NCBI GenBank assembly: GCA_902491475.1
Contig: CABUHY010000003.1
Location: 1 to 64,000, forward strand
Length of the DNA stretch: 64,000 nucleotides
Source of the DNA: an uncultured Eubacteriales bacterium
GTDB taxonomy: Bacteria; Bacillota; Clostridia; Oscillospirales; Acutalibacteraceae
Reading direction: 5' to 3'
Positions 26,567 to 34,786 of this stretch are shown here, piece by piece. Made by a program: the position numbers and the translations under genes. The notes under the pieces were generated by a model. That model made no database searches, was not told the DNA's origin, and was given only the letters and a program-made list of their open reading frames with translations. Within the stretch, counting starts at the first letter, position 1. Each line of letters starts with the position of its first letter.

Positions 26567-26597
26567 ACCCCGTACCTTAAAAGGTGCGGGGTTTTGT
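26567..26597 (+). terminator. Fic gene terminator
   Basis: ACCCCGTACCTT pairs with AAGGTGCGGGGT, followed by TTTTG. It is almost the same as the ppdK terminator. Confidence 0.8.
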
Positions 26598-26611
26598 AAT
26601 TTTTACATCGC

Positions 26612-26965
26612 TTAATATACAACTGCGTCGTCTGCCGTGAAGCCACCGAGGGAGTTTTCTTTTACCTGTATGCATACAAAGGTAATTCCTTCGTTTTCCG
26701 ATGCGGAAAACTGTCTCTTTGCAGCAGGGGAAACTTTGAGCCAATCGCCTTCGGTAAGTGCGATTTCCTCGCCGTCGATTACAGCCTTGCCCTTGCCCGA
26801 GAGCACGCCGTAAATTTCCTCGTTGGTCTTGTGCGAGTGAACAAAGGGCACGCCTGCGCCTGCGGGAAGTCTGTTAATGCTGATTTCCGCTCCCGTAAGT
26901 CCGAGAGTTTCGTGAAGCTCTGTTCTGCCTTCGTTTCCGATATTTGTCTTTTCGTAGTTTTTCAT
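26612..26965 (-). CDS. Small cupin-domain protein
   Basis: A 117-residue single-domain cupin. Motif 1 reads PFVHSHKTNEEIYGVLSGKG and motif 2 reads EGDWLKVSPAAKRQFSA. The first retains His-x-His and Glu ligands; the second lacks the canonical His, so metal binding may be weakened. Such proteins are often sugar isomerase-like, dioxygenase-like or small-molecule binders. It is divergent from an HxlR regulator that probably controls it. AAGGAGG precedes the ATG. Confidence 0.85.
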   Translation of the reverse strand: MKNYEKTNIGNEGRTELHETLGLTGAEISINRLPAGAGVPFVHSHKTNEEIYGVLSGKGKAVIDGEEIALTEGDWLKVSPAAKRQFSASENEGITFVCIQVKENSLGGFTADDAVVY

Positions 26966-27018
26966 TGGTTTTGCCTCCTTAAAATTTGCAAATTCTCTTT
27001 GCTTGCTTACAGATTACC

Positions 27019-27087
27019 ACTGTACACACTCAAAAACAAGTACGCACTTTTTTATAACTGTACACTTCTTTATAAATGTGCTATACT
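27019..27087. promoter_or_regulatory. Direct repeats in the cupin/HxlR intergenic region
   Basis: ACTGTACAC occurs twice (27019-27027 and 27057-27065), with AAGTACGCACTT between them (27039-27050). TATACT at 27082-27087 is a likely -10 for the HxlR gene, and the second repeat covers its -35 position. GTAC-centred sites fit HxlR-family binding. Confidence 0.45.
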
Positions 27088-27107
27088 GTATGCGGAGATG
27101 ATAGCTT

Positions 27108-27437
27108 ATGAAAACAAAAGAAGAATTGCCGGCTTGCCCGGTTGCGACGGCGGTGTCCTTAATCGGCGGAAAATGGAAACTGCTTATTCTTCGTAATCTC
27201 AAAGCACGCCCGTGGAGGTTTAACGAGCTTCAGCGTGATTTGGACGGAATATCGCAAAAGGTGCTGACCGACAGCCTGCGCCAGATGATAGACGACGGAC
27301 TCGCTTACAGACACGATTTCGGCGAGATGCCGCCGAGGGTTGAGTACGGGCTTACCGACCTCGGGCGTCAGATGCTGCCGATTATAGACGCTCTTGCCGA
27401 TTTCGGAAATTATTATAAATCGGTGCTTGATAAATAA
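27108..27437 (+). CDS. HxlR-family transcriptional regulator
   Basis: A 109-residue winged-helix regulator of the HxlR family. The conserved N-terminal Cys in LPACPVATAVSLIGGKWKLLIL is the residue used for thiol-based sensing in YodB and HypR. The helix-turn-helix is RPWRFNELQRDLDGISQKVLTDSLRQM. It is transcribed away from the cupin gene, whose regulation is its likeliest job. Aldehyde, quinone or disulfide stress is a plausible signal, but the ligand is unknown. Confidence 0.9.
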   Translation: MKTKEELPACPVATAVSLIGGKWKLLILRNLKARPWRFNELQRDLDGISQKVLTDSLRQMIDDGLAYRHDFGEMPPRVEYGLTDLGRQMLPIIDALADFGNYYKSVLDK

Positions 27438-27459
27438 ATTTTCGGACAGGAGACTGAAA

Positions 27460-27852
27460 ATGCAAAAAGAATGGTAAAATTTATATAATGCGGCACTCGA
27501 GGTCCTCAATCCGCGGGAAATATCGGAATGGACAGAGGCGGGAGGCGTAGCCGCGGCAATAGAAAGCGATACGGGTAAAATTTATGTCGGAGTTTGCGTG
27601 GATGCCGCCTGTACGCTCGGGATTTGTGCCGAATGCAATGCGATTTTTAATATGATTACCCAAGGCGAGCACAGAATACGCCGTGTTGTTGCGGTTAATC
27701 GGGATAAAAAGGCAATGCCGCCATGCGGTGCCTGCCGTGAACTGATGGCGCAGCTTATGCCCGACGATTACGGTAAGATTGAAATAATGCTTGACTGCGA
27801 AAAGGAAAGAGTTGTGACTCTCGGAGAGCTGACCCCCGAATGGTGGATTTGA
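27460..27852 (+). pseudogene. Cytidine deaminase-like gene with stop at codon 6
   Basis: ATG 27460 follows a good AGGAG site and reads MQKEW, then TAA at 27475-27477, then continues in frame as NLYNAALEVLNPREISEW to a normal C-terminus at 27852. The zinc motifs CAECNAI and PPCGACRE are intact, and the total of about 130 codons matches the cytidine/blasticidin-S deaminase family. One substitution from CAA or GAA would explain the stop. Restart at GTG 27595 would give only about 85 residues and lose the N-terminal strand, so activity is doubtful. The rest of the frame is clean, which implies a recent event. Confidence 0.8.
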
Positions 27853-27975
27853 AAATGCCTGCAAGCGAAATTTTGGCATTACGCTTATAATTAAAAATGC
27901 GGTTGCAAGGCATAAAACATTATGATACAATCAAATTGCAGAACAATATGATATTTATTATAGGGAGGTAAACTT

Positions 27976-28263
27976 ATGTCTACAAATATCCTTGAAATAT
28001 CCGTTATGTTCATTGTTCCGTTTGCTGTCGGAGCGGCAATAAGGGCTTTGCTGAAAAAAACACGCATAGGGTTTGTTGAAACCGTAGTGCTTGCCGTTGC
28101 GGCTTTTATGCTCGGCGTTGTAATTGCGCCGAACGCACCGATAAACGGTGAAGTTTACCTTTCGTTTGCAAGCCGTTTTTTGTTTGCGGCGATAGACTCG
28201 GCTGTTGCGGCAACCGTAATAAAGGCGATTGGCGTATCAAAGTCAAAGGAAACGGATGAGTAA
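27976..28263 (+). CDS. Small membrane protein of unknown function
   Basis: A 95-residue hydrophobic protein with two or three predicted helices (about 7-25, 35-55 and 65-85) and a charged SKSKETDE end. GGGAGG precedes the ATG by a proper distance, which supports expression. No family was recognised. It stands alone between the broken deaminase gene and a terminator. Confidence 0.65.
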   Translation: MSTNILEISVMFIVPFAVGAAIRALLKKTRIGFVETVVLAVAAFMLGVVIAPNAPINGEVYLSFASRFLFAAIDSAVAATVIKAIGVSKSKETDE

Positions 28264-28283
28264 CCGAATAATTTACGGCAGAT

Positions 28284-28319
28284 AAAAGTCCTCTTTATTT
28301 TTCTAAAGAGGACTTTTTT
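28284..28319 (+). terminator. Terminator after the small membrane protein gene
   Basis: AAAAGTCCTCTTTA pairs with TAAAGAGGACTTTT, followed by more T. A-rich sequence on the other side could make it bidirectional. Confidence 0.85.
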
Positions 28320-28320
28320 G

Positions 28321-28555
28321 TTGCGTGTCGGGGCTTCGGAACGAATTTACGCAAGCAATGCTGATTGCGACAAGCGTGATTGTCACAACCCACGAAAGCG
28401 GAAAGGCAATGTACAGCACTTCAAGCGACGGGGCTAAGAATACCGTGAAATCTGCCTTGCGACCAAAAAGAACAGCCGCCCCGCTCCCGCCACGCAGAAG
28501 TTTATTGAGTATCTTAAATACAGGGAAGAGAATTGACAGGGTAAAACGGCAGGAT
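28321..28555 (-). pseudogene. Possible 3' remnant of a MATE-type exporter gene
   Basis: The minus strand reads open for about 75 codons without a credible start. It contains ILNKLLRGGSGAAVLFGRK followed by two hydrophobic stretches (LEVLYIAFPLSWVVTITLV). The LRGG motif before hydrophobic helices recalls the C-terminal part of MATE family efflux proteins. There is no N-terminal half and no ribosome site. The plus-strand frame here (28325-28570) is proline/arginine-rich and unlikely. This 376-bp gap otherwise holds only the terminator and a downstream promoter. Confidence 0.3.
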
Positions 28556-28639
28556 TTTTATATGATTTGATTGTTTTTATAAACCAAACTCCGTATTTTT
28601 ATGGTATACTGTATTTACATTACTTTTGGGGGTTGTTTT

Positions 28640-29731
28640 ATGGCAAAGGCAAAGAAAAGAACATTGAAAATAATACGCAACATAATTCTTATACTGCTTG
28701 TTATCGCAGTTATAATCGTCGGCGTGCTTTTCTTCCCGCTCACGGGCAAAAAGCATAACGAGGTTTGGGCAAAAAGTCAGGAGTTTGACATTTCAAAAAT
28801 TCAGACCGTGGCTAAAGAGCGTGAGGACTTCAAAATTCTTATGCTGACGGACACACAGCTTTGGTCAAATCTCGGCGTCAACAAAAAATGCTATGACGAA
28901 ATGGATAAGCTTGTGGCAGAGACCTCTCCCGACCTTATAGTGCTGCCGGGCGATGTGCTTTCGGCTTTCGCAAGCAGATTTTCCATAAACAAATTTATAA
29001 AGCATATGGACTCTTATAAAATTCCGTGGGCGCCTGTTTTCGGAAATCACGACGATGAAATTCCGACCAATTCCCTCAACTGGCAGGGCGACAAGTATGA
29101 GGCGAGCGAATACTGCCTTTTCAAAAAGGGACCGAGCAATCTTTACGGCTGCGGAAACTATGTGCTGAATATCGTTGAGGGCGACACACCCGTATATTCG
29201 GTTTATATGCTTGACAACGGCAGGTATCTCAACTACGACACTGTCGGAACAAAGGAAATATATATGGGCTATGAGCAGATTGCCTGGTATGAATGGAATG
29301 TGCTAGGCATAAACGAGGCTGCGGGATATACCGTTCCGTCAATGACATTCTCCCACTTTGCTCAGCCGGAATTCCGTGAAGCGGTGGAAAAATACGGCGT
29401 AAAGGAAGAGGACGGAAGCTATACTATCCCGAGCGAATACGGCTTCGGCTACTGTCAGTATCTTCCGGGTACGGCGCCCGTAAAATCGGGCTTTGTCGAT
29501 AAGTGCAAGGAGCTCGGCTCGACAAAGTATATTTTCTGCGGACACGACCACGAAAACAACGCAAGCGTAACCGACGACGGCATTACATACACCTACGGGC
29601 TCAAAACAGGTCCGTCGCCCGTACCGTGGAATTTTGCAAAGGAAACGGGCGGCACGGTTATTACGATAAGCGGTCACGGCTCTCAGCAGAATGTTAAAAT
29701 TGAAAATACTGTAATCACTGTGGTGGAGTAA
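28640..29731 (+). CDS. Membrane-anchored metallophosphoesterase
   Basis: A 363-residue calcineurin-like phosphoesterase. An N-terminal helix (about 12-34) exports and anchors it with the catalytic domain outside. The metal-binding blocks are in order: MLTDTQLW, VLPGDVLS, VFGNHDDE and FCGHDHENN. ATG 28640 follows TTGGGGG; an earlier in-frame start at 28601 would add an implausible extension. It opens a tight operon with uxaB, uxaA, a phosphodiesterase-like gene and an MFS transporter (TAA directly followed by ATG of uxaB). Its substrate could be an extracellular phosphate ester. Confidence 0.87.
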   Translation: MAKAKKRTLKIIRNIILILLVIAVIIVGVLFFPLTGKKHNEVWAKSQEFDISKIQTVAKEREDFKILMLTDTQLWSNLGVNKKCYDEMDKLVAETSPDLIVLPGDVLSAFASRFSINKFIKHMDSYKIPWAPVFGNHDDEIPTNSLNWQGDKYEASEYCLFKKGPSNLYGCGNYVLNIVEGDTPVYSVYMLDNGRYLNYDTVGTKEIYMGYEQIAWYEWNVLGINEAAGYTVPSMTFSHFAQPEFREAVEKYGVKEEDGSYTIPSEYGFGYCQYLPGTAPVKSGFVDKCKELGSTKYIFCGHDHENNASVTDDGITYTYGLKTGPSPVPWNFAKETGGTVITISGHGSQQNVKIENTVITVVE

Positions 29732-31060
29732 ATGAAAGAGAGAATAATTCAGTTCGGAAGCGGCAATTTTTTGAGGGCTTTTGCGGACGCATTTGTTGAC
29801 ACTTTGAATAAAAAAGAGATTTTTGACGGCTCGGTTGTCGTTGTGCAGTCAACTTCGTCAAAGACGGGCGATACAATCAATGCTCAAAACGGCAAATATC
29901 ACTTGCTCGTAAGAGGCGTGGAAAACGGCGAAAATGTTGACAGTATGTGTGAAATCGACTGCATAAGCCGCTGCGTAAACGCCAATACGGATTTTGACGG
30001 CTTTTTAAGCCTTGCACACAACCCCGATATGAGGTTTATTGTTTCCAATACGACGGAGGCGGGAATTGTATATGACAGCTCCTGCGAATTTTCCGACAAG
30101 CCCCAGAGCTCGTTCCCGGGTAAGCTTACAAGGCTTCTCTTTGAACGCTTTAAGTCGGGGCTCGGAGGCTTTATAATCCTTGCCTGTGAGCTTATCGACA
30201 ACAACGCGGACACGCTCAAAGCCTGCGTGCTCAAATATGCCGAGCAGTGGGCGCTCGGGGAGGATTTTACACGGTGGGTTGTCGATGAAAACAGCTTTTG
30301 CAACACGCTTGTCGACCGCATTGTTTCGGGCTTTCCGAAAAGCGAGAGTGAAAAGCTGTTTGAACGCATAGGCGAGCGTGATATGCTCTTGGATGTTGGC
30401 GAACCGTATCATCTGTGGGTTATCGAGGGCAATTTTGAAAAGGAACTTCCGCTTGAAAAGGGCGGAGTGAATGTCATATGGACCGACAGCGTGTCGCAGT
30501 ACAAAAAGCGTAAGGTAAGGGTGCTCAACGGCTCGCATACCTCGCTTGTTTTCCCTGCACTGCTGTGCAAGGTCGAAACGGTCAGCGAAGCGGTTGCGGA
30601 TAAGCAATTATCGGAATTTCTGAACGCCTGCCTGTACGGCTGTATCTTACCCGTGCTCGGCGAAAACGAAAGCAATCTGGATTTCGCAAAGGCTGTGCTC
30701 GAACGCTTTTGCAATCCGTATCTTGCACACCGTTGGGAGTCGATTTCACTTAATTCCGTAAGCAAATTTTCCGCAAGGGTTCTGCCGACGGTTGAGGATA
30801 CGGTAAACAGGGGCGGGGAACCTCCCGTGCCGTTGTGTTTTTCTCTTGCAAGCCTTGTTTATTACTATAAGACCTGTGAACCGAAGGATGTCAAGGTGGC
30901 TGTCGATTATATAAAAGAAAACAGCCTCGGCGATATTCTTGCGAATGCCGAACTGTGGGGCAAGGACATATCATATCTTTTGCCTGCCGCACAGCTTTGT
31001 TACGGCAAAATAGAGGAACTCGGAATAAGGGAGGCGCTCGGATGGGTTTTGTCGTTATAA
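29732..31060 (+). CDS. uxaB: Tagaturonate reductase (altronate oxidoreductase)
   Basis: A 442-residue mannitol-dehydrogenase-family enzyme that reduces D-tagaturonate to D-altronate with NADH in galacturonate breakdown. The N-terminal RIIQFGSGNFLRAFADAFVD is the nucleotide-binding start, SNTTEAGI is the family loop, and VRVLNGSHTSLVFPALL carries the catalytic region. It is shorter than E. coli UxaB (483). The ATG touches the previous stop, and the 3' end overlaps uxaA by 19 bp. The isomerase uxaC and the kinase/aldolase steps are not in this window. Confidence 0.9.
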   Translation: MKERIIQFGSGNFLRAFADAFVDTLNKKEIFDGSVVVVQSTSSKTGDTINAQNGKYHLLVRGVENGENVDSMCEIDCISRCVNANTDFDGFLSLAHNPDMRFIVSNTTEAGIVYDSSCEFSDKPQSSFPGKLTRLLFERFKSGLGGFIILACELIDNNADTLKACVLKYAEQWALGEDFTRWVVDENSFCNTLVDRIVSGFPKSESEKLFERIGERDMLLDVGEPYHLWVIEGNFEKELPLEKGGVNVIWTDSVSQYKKRKVRVLNGSHTSLVFPALLCKVETVSEAVADKQLSEFLNACLYGCILPVLGENESNLDFAKAVLERFCNPYLAHRWESISLNSVSKFSARVLPTVEDTVNRGGEPPVPLCFSLASLVYYYKTCEPKDVKVAVDYIKENSLGDILANAELWGKDISYLLPAAQLCYGKIEELGIREALGWVLSL

Positions 31061-32403
31061 ATGAAAGGGATAATGTTAAGGTTAACCTCGACGATGGGCA
31101 CAAATATGCGCTTTGCGACATTGAAGTCGGAGAGGAGATTATCAAATACGGCTATCCGATAGGCAAGGCGACCGCCTTTATCAAAAAGGGCGACAGGGTG
31201 CATACGGAAAATATGAAAACCGCTCTGTCGGGCATTACCGAATATAAATATGAAAAATCTTTGACCGAATTTGAAAAAATACCGCCCGTTACAATTTCGG
31301 CGTATGTCCGTAAAAACGGCGAAATAGGCATAAGAAACGATATTTTTATAATAAACACCGTCGGCTGTGTGAACAAGACGGCGGAGATATTGGCTCGGAA
31401 GACGGGTGCGTTTTCGTTTTCGCATCCGTACGGATGCAGTCAGCTCGGCGGAGATTTTGAGAACACCCAAAAGGTTCTGGCGTCGCTCATAACCCACCCC
31501 AACGCAGGCGGAGTGCTTGTGCTCGGGCTCGGCTGTGAAAACAACAATATAGAAAGCCTCAAAACGGTGCTCGGAGAGTATGACGAAGAGCGTGTCAGAT
31601 TTCTGAATGTTCAGGACTGCGAGGACGAAATTTCCGAGGGCGTAAGGCTCATTGAGGAATTGAAAGCGAGAGCCGCAAAGGACACGAGGCGGGAGGTTCC
31701 CGCTTCCATGCTTAAAATCGGGCTCAAATGCGGTGGAAGCGACGGGCTTTCGGGAATAACCGCAAATCCGATGATTGGCAGAACAGCGGACAGATTTGTT
31801 TCAATGGGTGCCTGTGCGGTGCTCACGGAAGTGCCCGAAATGTTCGGTGCGGAGCAGATACTTATGAACCGCTGCGTTGACGAAGCTGTTTTCAAAAAAG
31901 CGGTTTCAATGATAAACGGCTTTAAGGAATATTTCATTTCACACGGTCAGCCGATAAGCGAAAATCCGTCTCCCGGCAACAAGGCGGGCGGAATTACCAC
32001 GCTTGAAGAAAAATCCCTCGGCTGTGTGCAAAAGGGCGGACATTCCCCCGTTACCGATGTGCTCGGTTATGCCGAAAAGGTTAAGAAACAGGGACTTTCC
32101 CTGCTTTGGGGACCCGGCAACGATATGGTTGCCGTAACCGACCTTGCGGCTTCGGGCTGTCATATGATACTGTTTTCAACGGGCAGGGGCACGCCGCTCG
32201 GAGCTCCCGTGCCGACGGTGAAAATATCCACAAACACTGCGCTTTACCGTAAAAAGCCGCATTGGATTGATTTTGACGCACAGTCGGGAACGGACGAAGA
32301 GCTGTTTTCGCTTATAATTGACACGGCAAACGGAAGATTGACCGAAAGCGAGAAAAACGGTTACCGTGAAATCGCAATTTTTAAGGACGGAGTTACTTTA
32401 TAA
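31042..32403 (+). CDS. uxaA: Altronate dehydratase
   Basis: A 453-residue iron-dependent dehydratase that converts D-altronate to 2-keto-3-deoxygluconate. The N-terminal SAF domain occupies about residues 1-75. The catalytic part has HPYGCSQLGGDFE, GLGCENNNIE and GLKCGGSDGLSGITANP, with the conserved cysteines. ATG 31042 follows GGAGG and lies inside the end of uxaB; a longer in-frame start at 30955 would overlap uxaB by 106 bp. Pairing with uxaB makes the assignment firm. Confidence 0.93.
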   Translation: MGFVVINERDNVKVNLDDGHKYALCDIEVGEEIIKYGYPIGKATAFIKKGDRVHTENMKTALSGITEYKYEKSLTEFEKIPPVTISAYVRKNGEIGIRNDIFIINTVGCVNKTAEILARKTGAFSFSHPYGCSQLGGDFENTQKVLASLITHPNAGGVLVLGLGCENNNIESLKTVLGEYDEERVRFLNVQDCEDEISEGVRLIEELKARAAKDTRREVPASMLKIGLKCGGSDGLSGITANPMIGRTADRFVSMGACAVLTEVPEMFGAEQILMNRCVDEAVFKKAVSMINGFKEYFISHGQPISENPSPGNKAGGITTLEEKSLGCVQKGGHSPVTDVLGYAEKVKKQGLSLLWGPGNDMVAVTDLAASGCHMILFSTGRGTPLGAPVPTVKISTNTALYRKKPHWIDFDAQSGTDEELFSLIIDTANGRLTESEKNGYREIAIFKDGVTL

Positions 32404-32419
32404 AAAGGGAGTATAGGCT

Positions 32420-33529
32420 ATGAAAGAAAGCGTAAAGGCATTTTTGTCGAGCAGTAAAATTATTCCGCAGGCGATAAAAAAGGCTCTTGTTAAAAATGAG
32501 CCGACTGAGGATTACCGCCTAACGCTTGCAAAATACGATATATGGAAGAATGATTTTTCGCAGAGCGTGCCGATTTATCAGGTTTATCATCATGTTCATA
32601 AGTTTATGGACGAATGTGAAATCAAGGACGCAAAGGCTGTTGCGAAAAACGGAAAAGTACGCAAGGTGCTTTTCTTGGGCTATGACGGTATGCGTGCCGA
32701 TACTGCGGCGAAGATAGTCGGAGCGGTAAATGCGTATGACCCCGAGAGCGTCGGCGCAGGCGTAACATACGGCGGAATACATAATGTCGTAAAGAGCGGC
32801 GGACTTTACCTTGCCTACTGCGGCGGCGAAACCGATACGGACACCCAGCAGAGCACCTCTACCTCGGCAGGCTGGACGGCACAGATGACGGGCGTATATG
32901 GTATTAAAGAGAACAACGATACCAAGAATATGAAATACAAGACTTTTCCGCTTGAATATGCCGAAAAGGGTCTGTCGGCTTGTGTTACCTTTGATTGGAC
33001 GCCGTTTTTCAACGATAACTTAAAGCCCGAAATCGAATATGCGGCGGCTCATCCCGAAATAAAAATCAAATATATAAACAACTCGATAAGAGACACCGAC
33101 GGTAAATCGGATTTTGAAAAGCTGACCGCCTTTGACGGAAAAATCGGCTATACGCTTGTCGACACTGCGGCGAGGGATTTTGCCCTTTACAGTATAGAAA
33201 ACGGCGACAGCATTGTTTATGTTCTGTACGATTCGATTGACGCAAACGGTCACGCTCACGAATTTTCGCCTAACTGCGACGAGTATGTGTCGGCGGCTTC
33301 GACCTGCGACACATTTACATATCAGATACTCTCGGAAATTAAAAAGCGTGAGGAACTGTTGAACGAGGAGTGGCTTATTATCCTTGCAAACGACCACGGC
33401 GGCAGGGGAAGAGGTCACGGCGGACAAAGTCTTGAGGAGAGAACGACATGGATTGCGACGAACATTCCGATTTCGGAGGATATGTTCGGCAAGGACTATG
33501 ACGGACACAGGGAAAATGCTCGGATATAA
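32420..33529 (+). CDS. Alkaline phosphatase superfamily / type I phosphodiesterase-like protein
   Basis: A 369-residue protein of the alkaline phosphatase/nucleotide pyrophosphatase superfamily. Metal-binding blocks are visible: FLGYDGMRADTA near residue 85, YDSIDANGHAHEF near residue 275 and LANDHGGRGRGHGG near residue 325. No signal peptide is present, so it is cytoplasmic. It sits between uxaA and an MFS transporter in the hexuronate operon, 16 bp after uxaA. Its substrate may be a phosphorylated or phosphodiester form of an imported sugar acid; that is inference. Confidence 0.8.
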   Translation: MKESVKAFLSSSKIIPQAIKKALVKNEPTEDYRLTLAKYDIWKNDFSQSVPIYQVYHHVHKFMDECEIKDAKAVAKNGKVRKVLFLGYDGMRADTAAKIVGAVNAYDPESVGAGVTYGGIHNVVKSGGLYLAYCGGETDTDTQQSTSTSAGWTAQMTGVYGIKENNDTKNMKYKTFPLEYAEKGLSACVTFDWTPFFNDNLKPEIEYAAAHPEIKIKYINNSIRDTDGKSDFEKLTAFDGKIGYTLVDTAARDFALYSIENGDSIVYVLYDSIDANGHAHEFSPNCDEYVSAASTCDTFTYQILSEIKKREELLNEEWLIILANDHGGRGRGHGGQSLEERTTWIATNIPISEDMFGKDYDGHRENARI

Positions 33530-34724
33530 AACAAAAAGAGAAAGAAATTTATTTTTGCTTTGCTGGCTCGCATACAGCACAACCTATGTTTGCAGATACA
33601 ACTTTTCCTGCGTAATTCCGCAGCTGTTACAGCAGGAGGTGTTCACGGAAAGTAAAATCTCGGCAATTTCGTCGGCGTTTTTCGTCTGCTACGGCGTGGG
33701 TCAGTTTATAAGCGGAATAATAGGCGACAGAATAAACACAAGATATATGATATTTGTCGGCACGGCATTTTCCGCCGTGTCAAATATGCTGATATTCTTT
33801 ATACATTCCTATGCGGCGATATTGATTTTGTGGGCGGTAAACGGCGCTTTGCAGTCGCTTGTGTGGTCGCCGATACTGAAAATCGCCTCCGTGGAATACG
33901 ACGACTCGACAAAGGAACGGTTCGGTATGCAAATGTCGGCAACCGTGCCTGCGGGAACGCTGTTAAGCTACGGAGTAAGCCTTTTGACAATGCTTGTGCT
34001 CCCGTGGAAATATGTTTTCCTGGTTTGCGGTGCGGTGCTGTTTGCAATGTCGCTTGTCTGGATATTCGGAACAAAGCCGCTCAATCTTAAAAAGAACATA
34101 AGCAGCAGTGACGGCACACAGACGGTCGGACTTAAACGCTCGGTTAAGATAATGCTGTCGGGCGGAGTGCTGATATTCATCATACCGATTGTGGTGCAGG
34201 GAACCTTAAAGGACAGCGTTACGCAGTGGGTGCCCGAATACTTTTCGTCACGCTTTAACGCGGGCACCTCGAACTCGCTTTTGCTTACAATGGTATTGCC
34301 GTTTGTAAATGTCACGGGTGCTTATTTTGCAAAGCTTGTCAACAACAAATTAAGAAGCGAGCTCAAAACCTCGGCGGTGTTCTTTACGGCGGCACTGGCG
34401 TTTTTGCTTGTGCTTTGGCTCGGTGCGGCAAAGAGCATTGTACTGTCGCTTATATGCATAGTGATGATAACGAACTGTATGTTTGCGGTAAATGTAATGC
34501 TCATAACAATGGTTCCGCTCAAATTCTCAAAGCAGGGAATAGTCAGCACTGCGGCGGGCGCACTCAATTCCGTTGCATATATCGGCTGTGCGCTCATGAA
34601 CAGGATAACGGGTTCCATTTTGCAAAACGGCTCTTGGAATGCGGTTATCATCTTCTGGATATGCCTTGCGGTTGCTGCTGTGGTAATTTGCCTTATCCCC
34701 GAAAAGAAAACAAAAATCGCCTAA
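33516..34724 (+). CDS. MFS transporter, GlpT/UhpC-like
   Basis: A 402-residue major facilitator with 12 predicted helices. The N-terminal YSTTYVCRYNFSCVIPQLL recalls organophosphate:phosphate antiporters and UhpC-like sensors. The loop GDRINTRYM is the MFS motif A region. ATG 33516 overlaps the end of the previous gene by 14 bp; ATG 33498 is an alternative. As the last gene of the metallophosphoesterase-uxaB-uxaA operon it probably imports the substrate of that pathway, possibly a hexuronate or a phosphorylated sugar acid. Confidence 0.85.
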   Translation: MLGYKTKRERNLFLLCWLAYSTTYVCRYNFSCVIPQLLQQEVFTESKISAISSAFFVCYGVGQFISGIIGDRINTRYMIFVGTAFSAVSNMLIFFIHSYAAILILWAVNGALQSLVWSPILKIASVEYDDSTKERFGMQMSATVPAGTLLSYGVSLLTMLVLPWKYVFLVCGAVLFAMSLVWIFGTKPLNLKKNISSSDGTQTVGLKRSVKIMLSGGVLIFIIPIVVQGTLKDSVTQWVPEYFSSRFNAGTSNSLLLTMVLPFVNVTGAYFAKLVNNKLRSELKTSAVFFTAALAFLLVLWLGAAKSIVLSLICIVMITNCMFAVNVMLITMVPLKFSKQGIVSTAAGALNSVAYIGCALMNRITGSILQNGSWNAVIIFWICLAVAAVVICLIPEKKTKIA

Positions 34725-34746
34725 ATAATATTTCAACACACAACAA

Positions 34747-34786
34747 CGCCCTGCCCGAGCATTTTCGGACAGGGCGATTTTTATTT
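34747..34786 (+). terminator. Terminator of the hexuronate operon
   Basis: CGCCCTGCCCGA pairs with TCGGACAGGGCG, followed by ATTTTTATTT. Confidence 0.8.

Noticed and set aside
28325..28570. Plus-strand 81-residue frame
   Set aside because: Low-quality composition and no ribosome site; the opposite strand reads more like a protein fragment.
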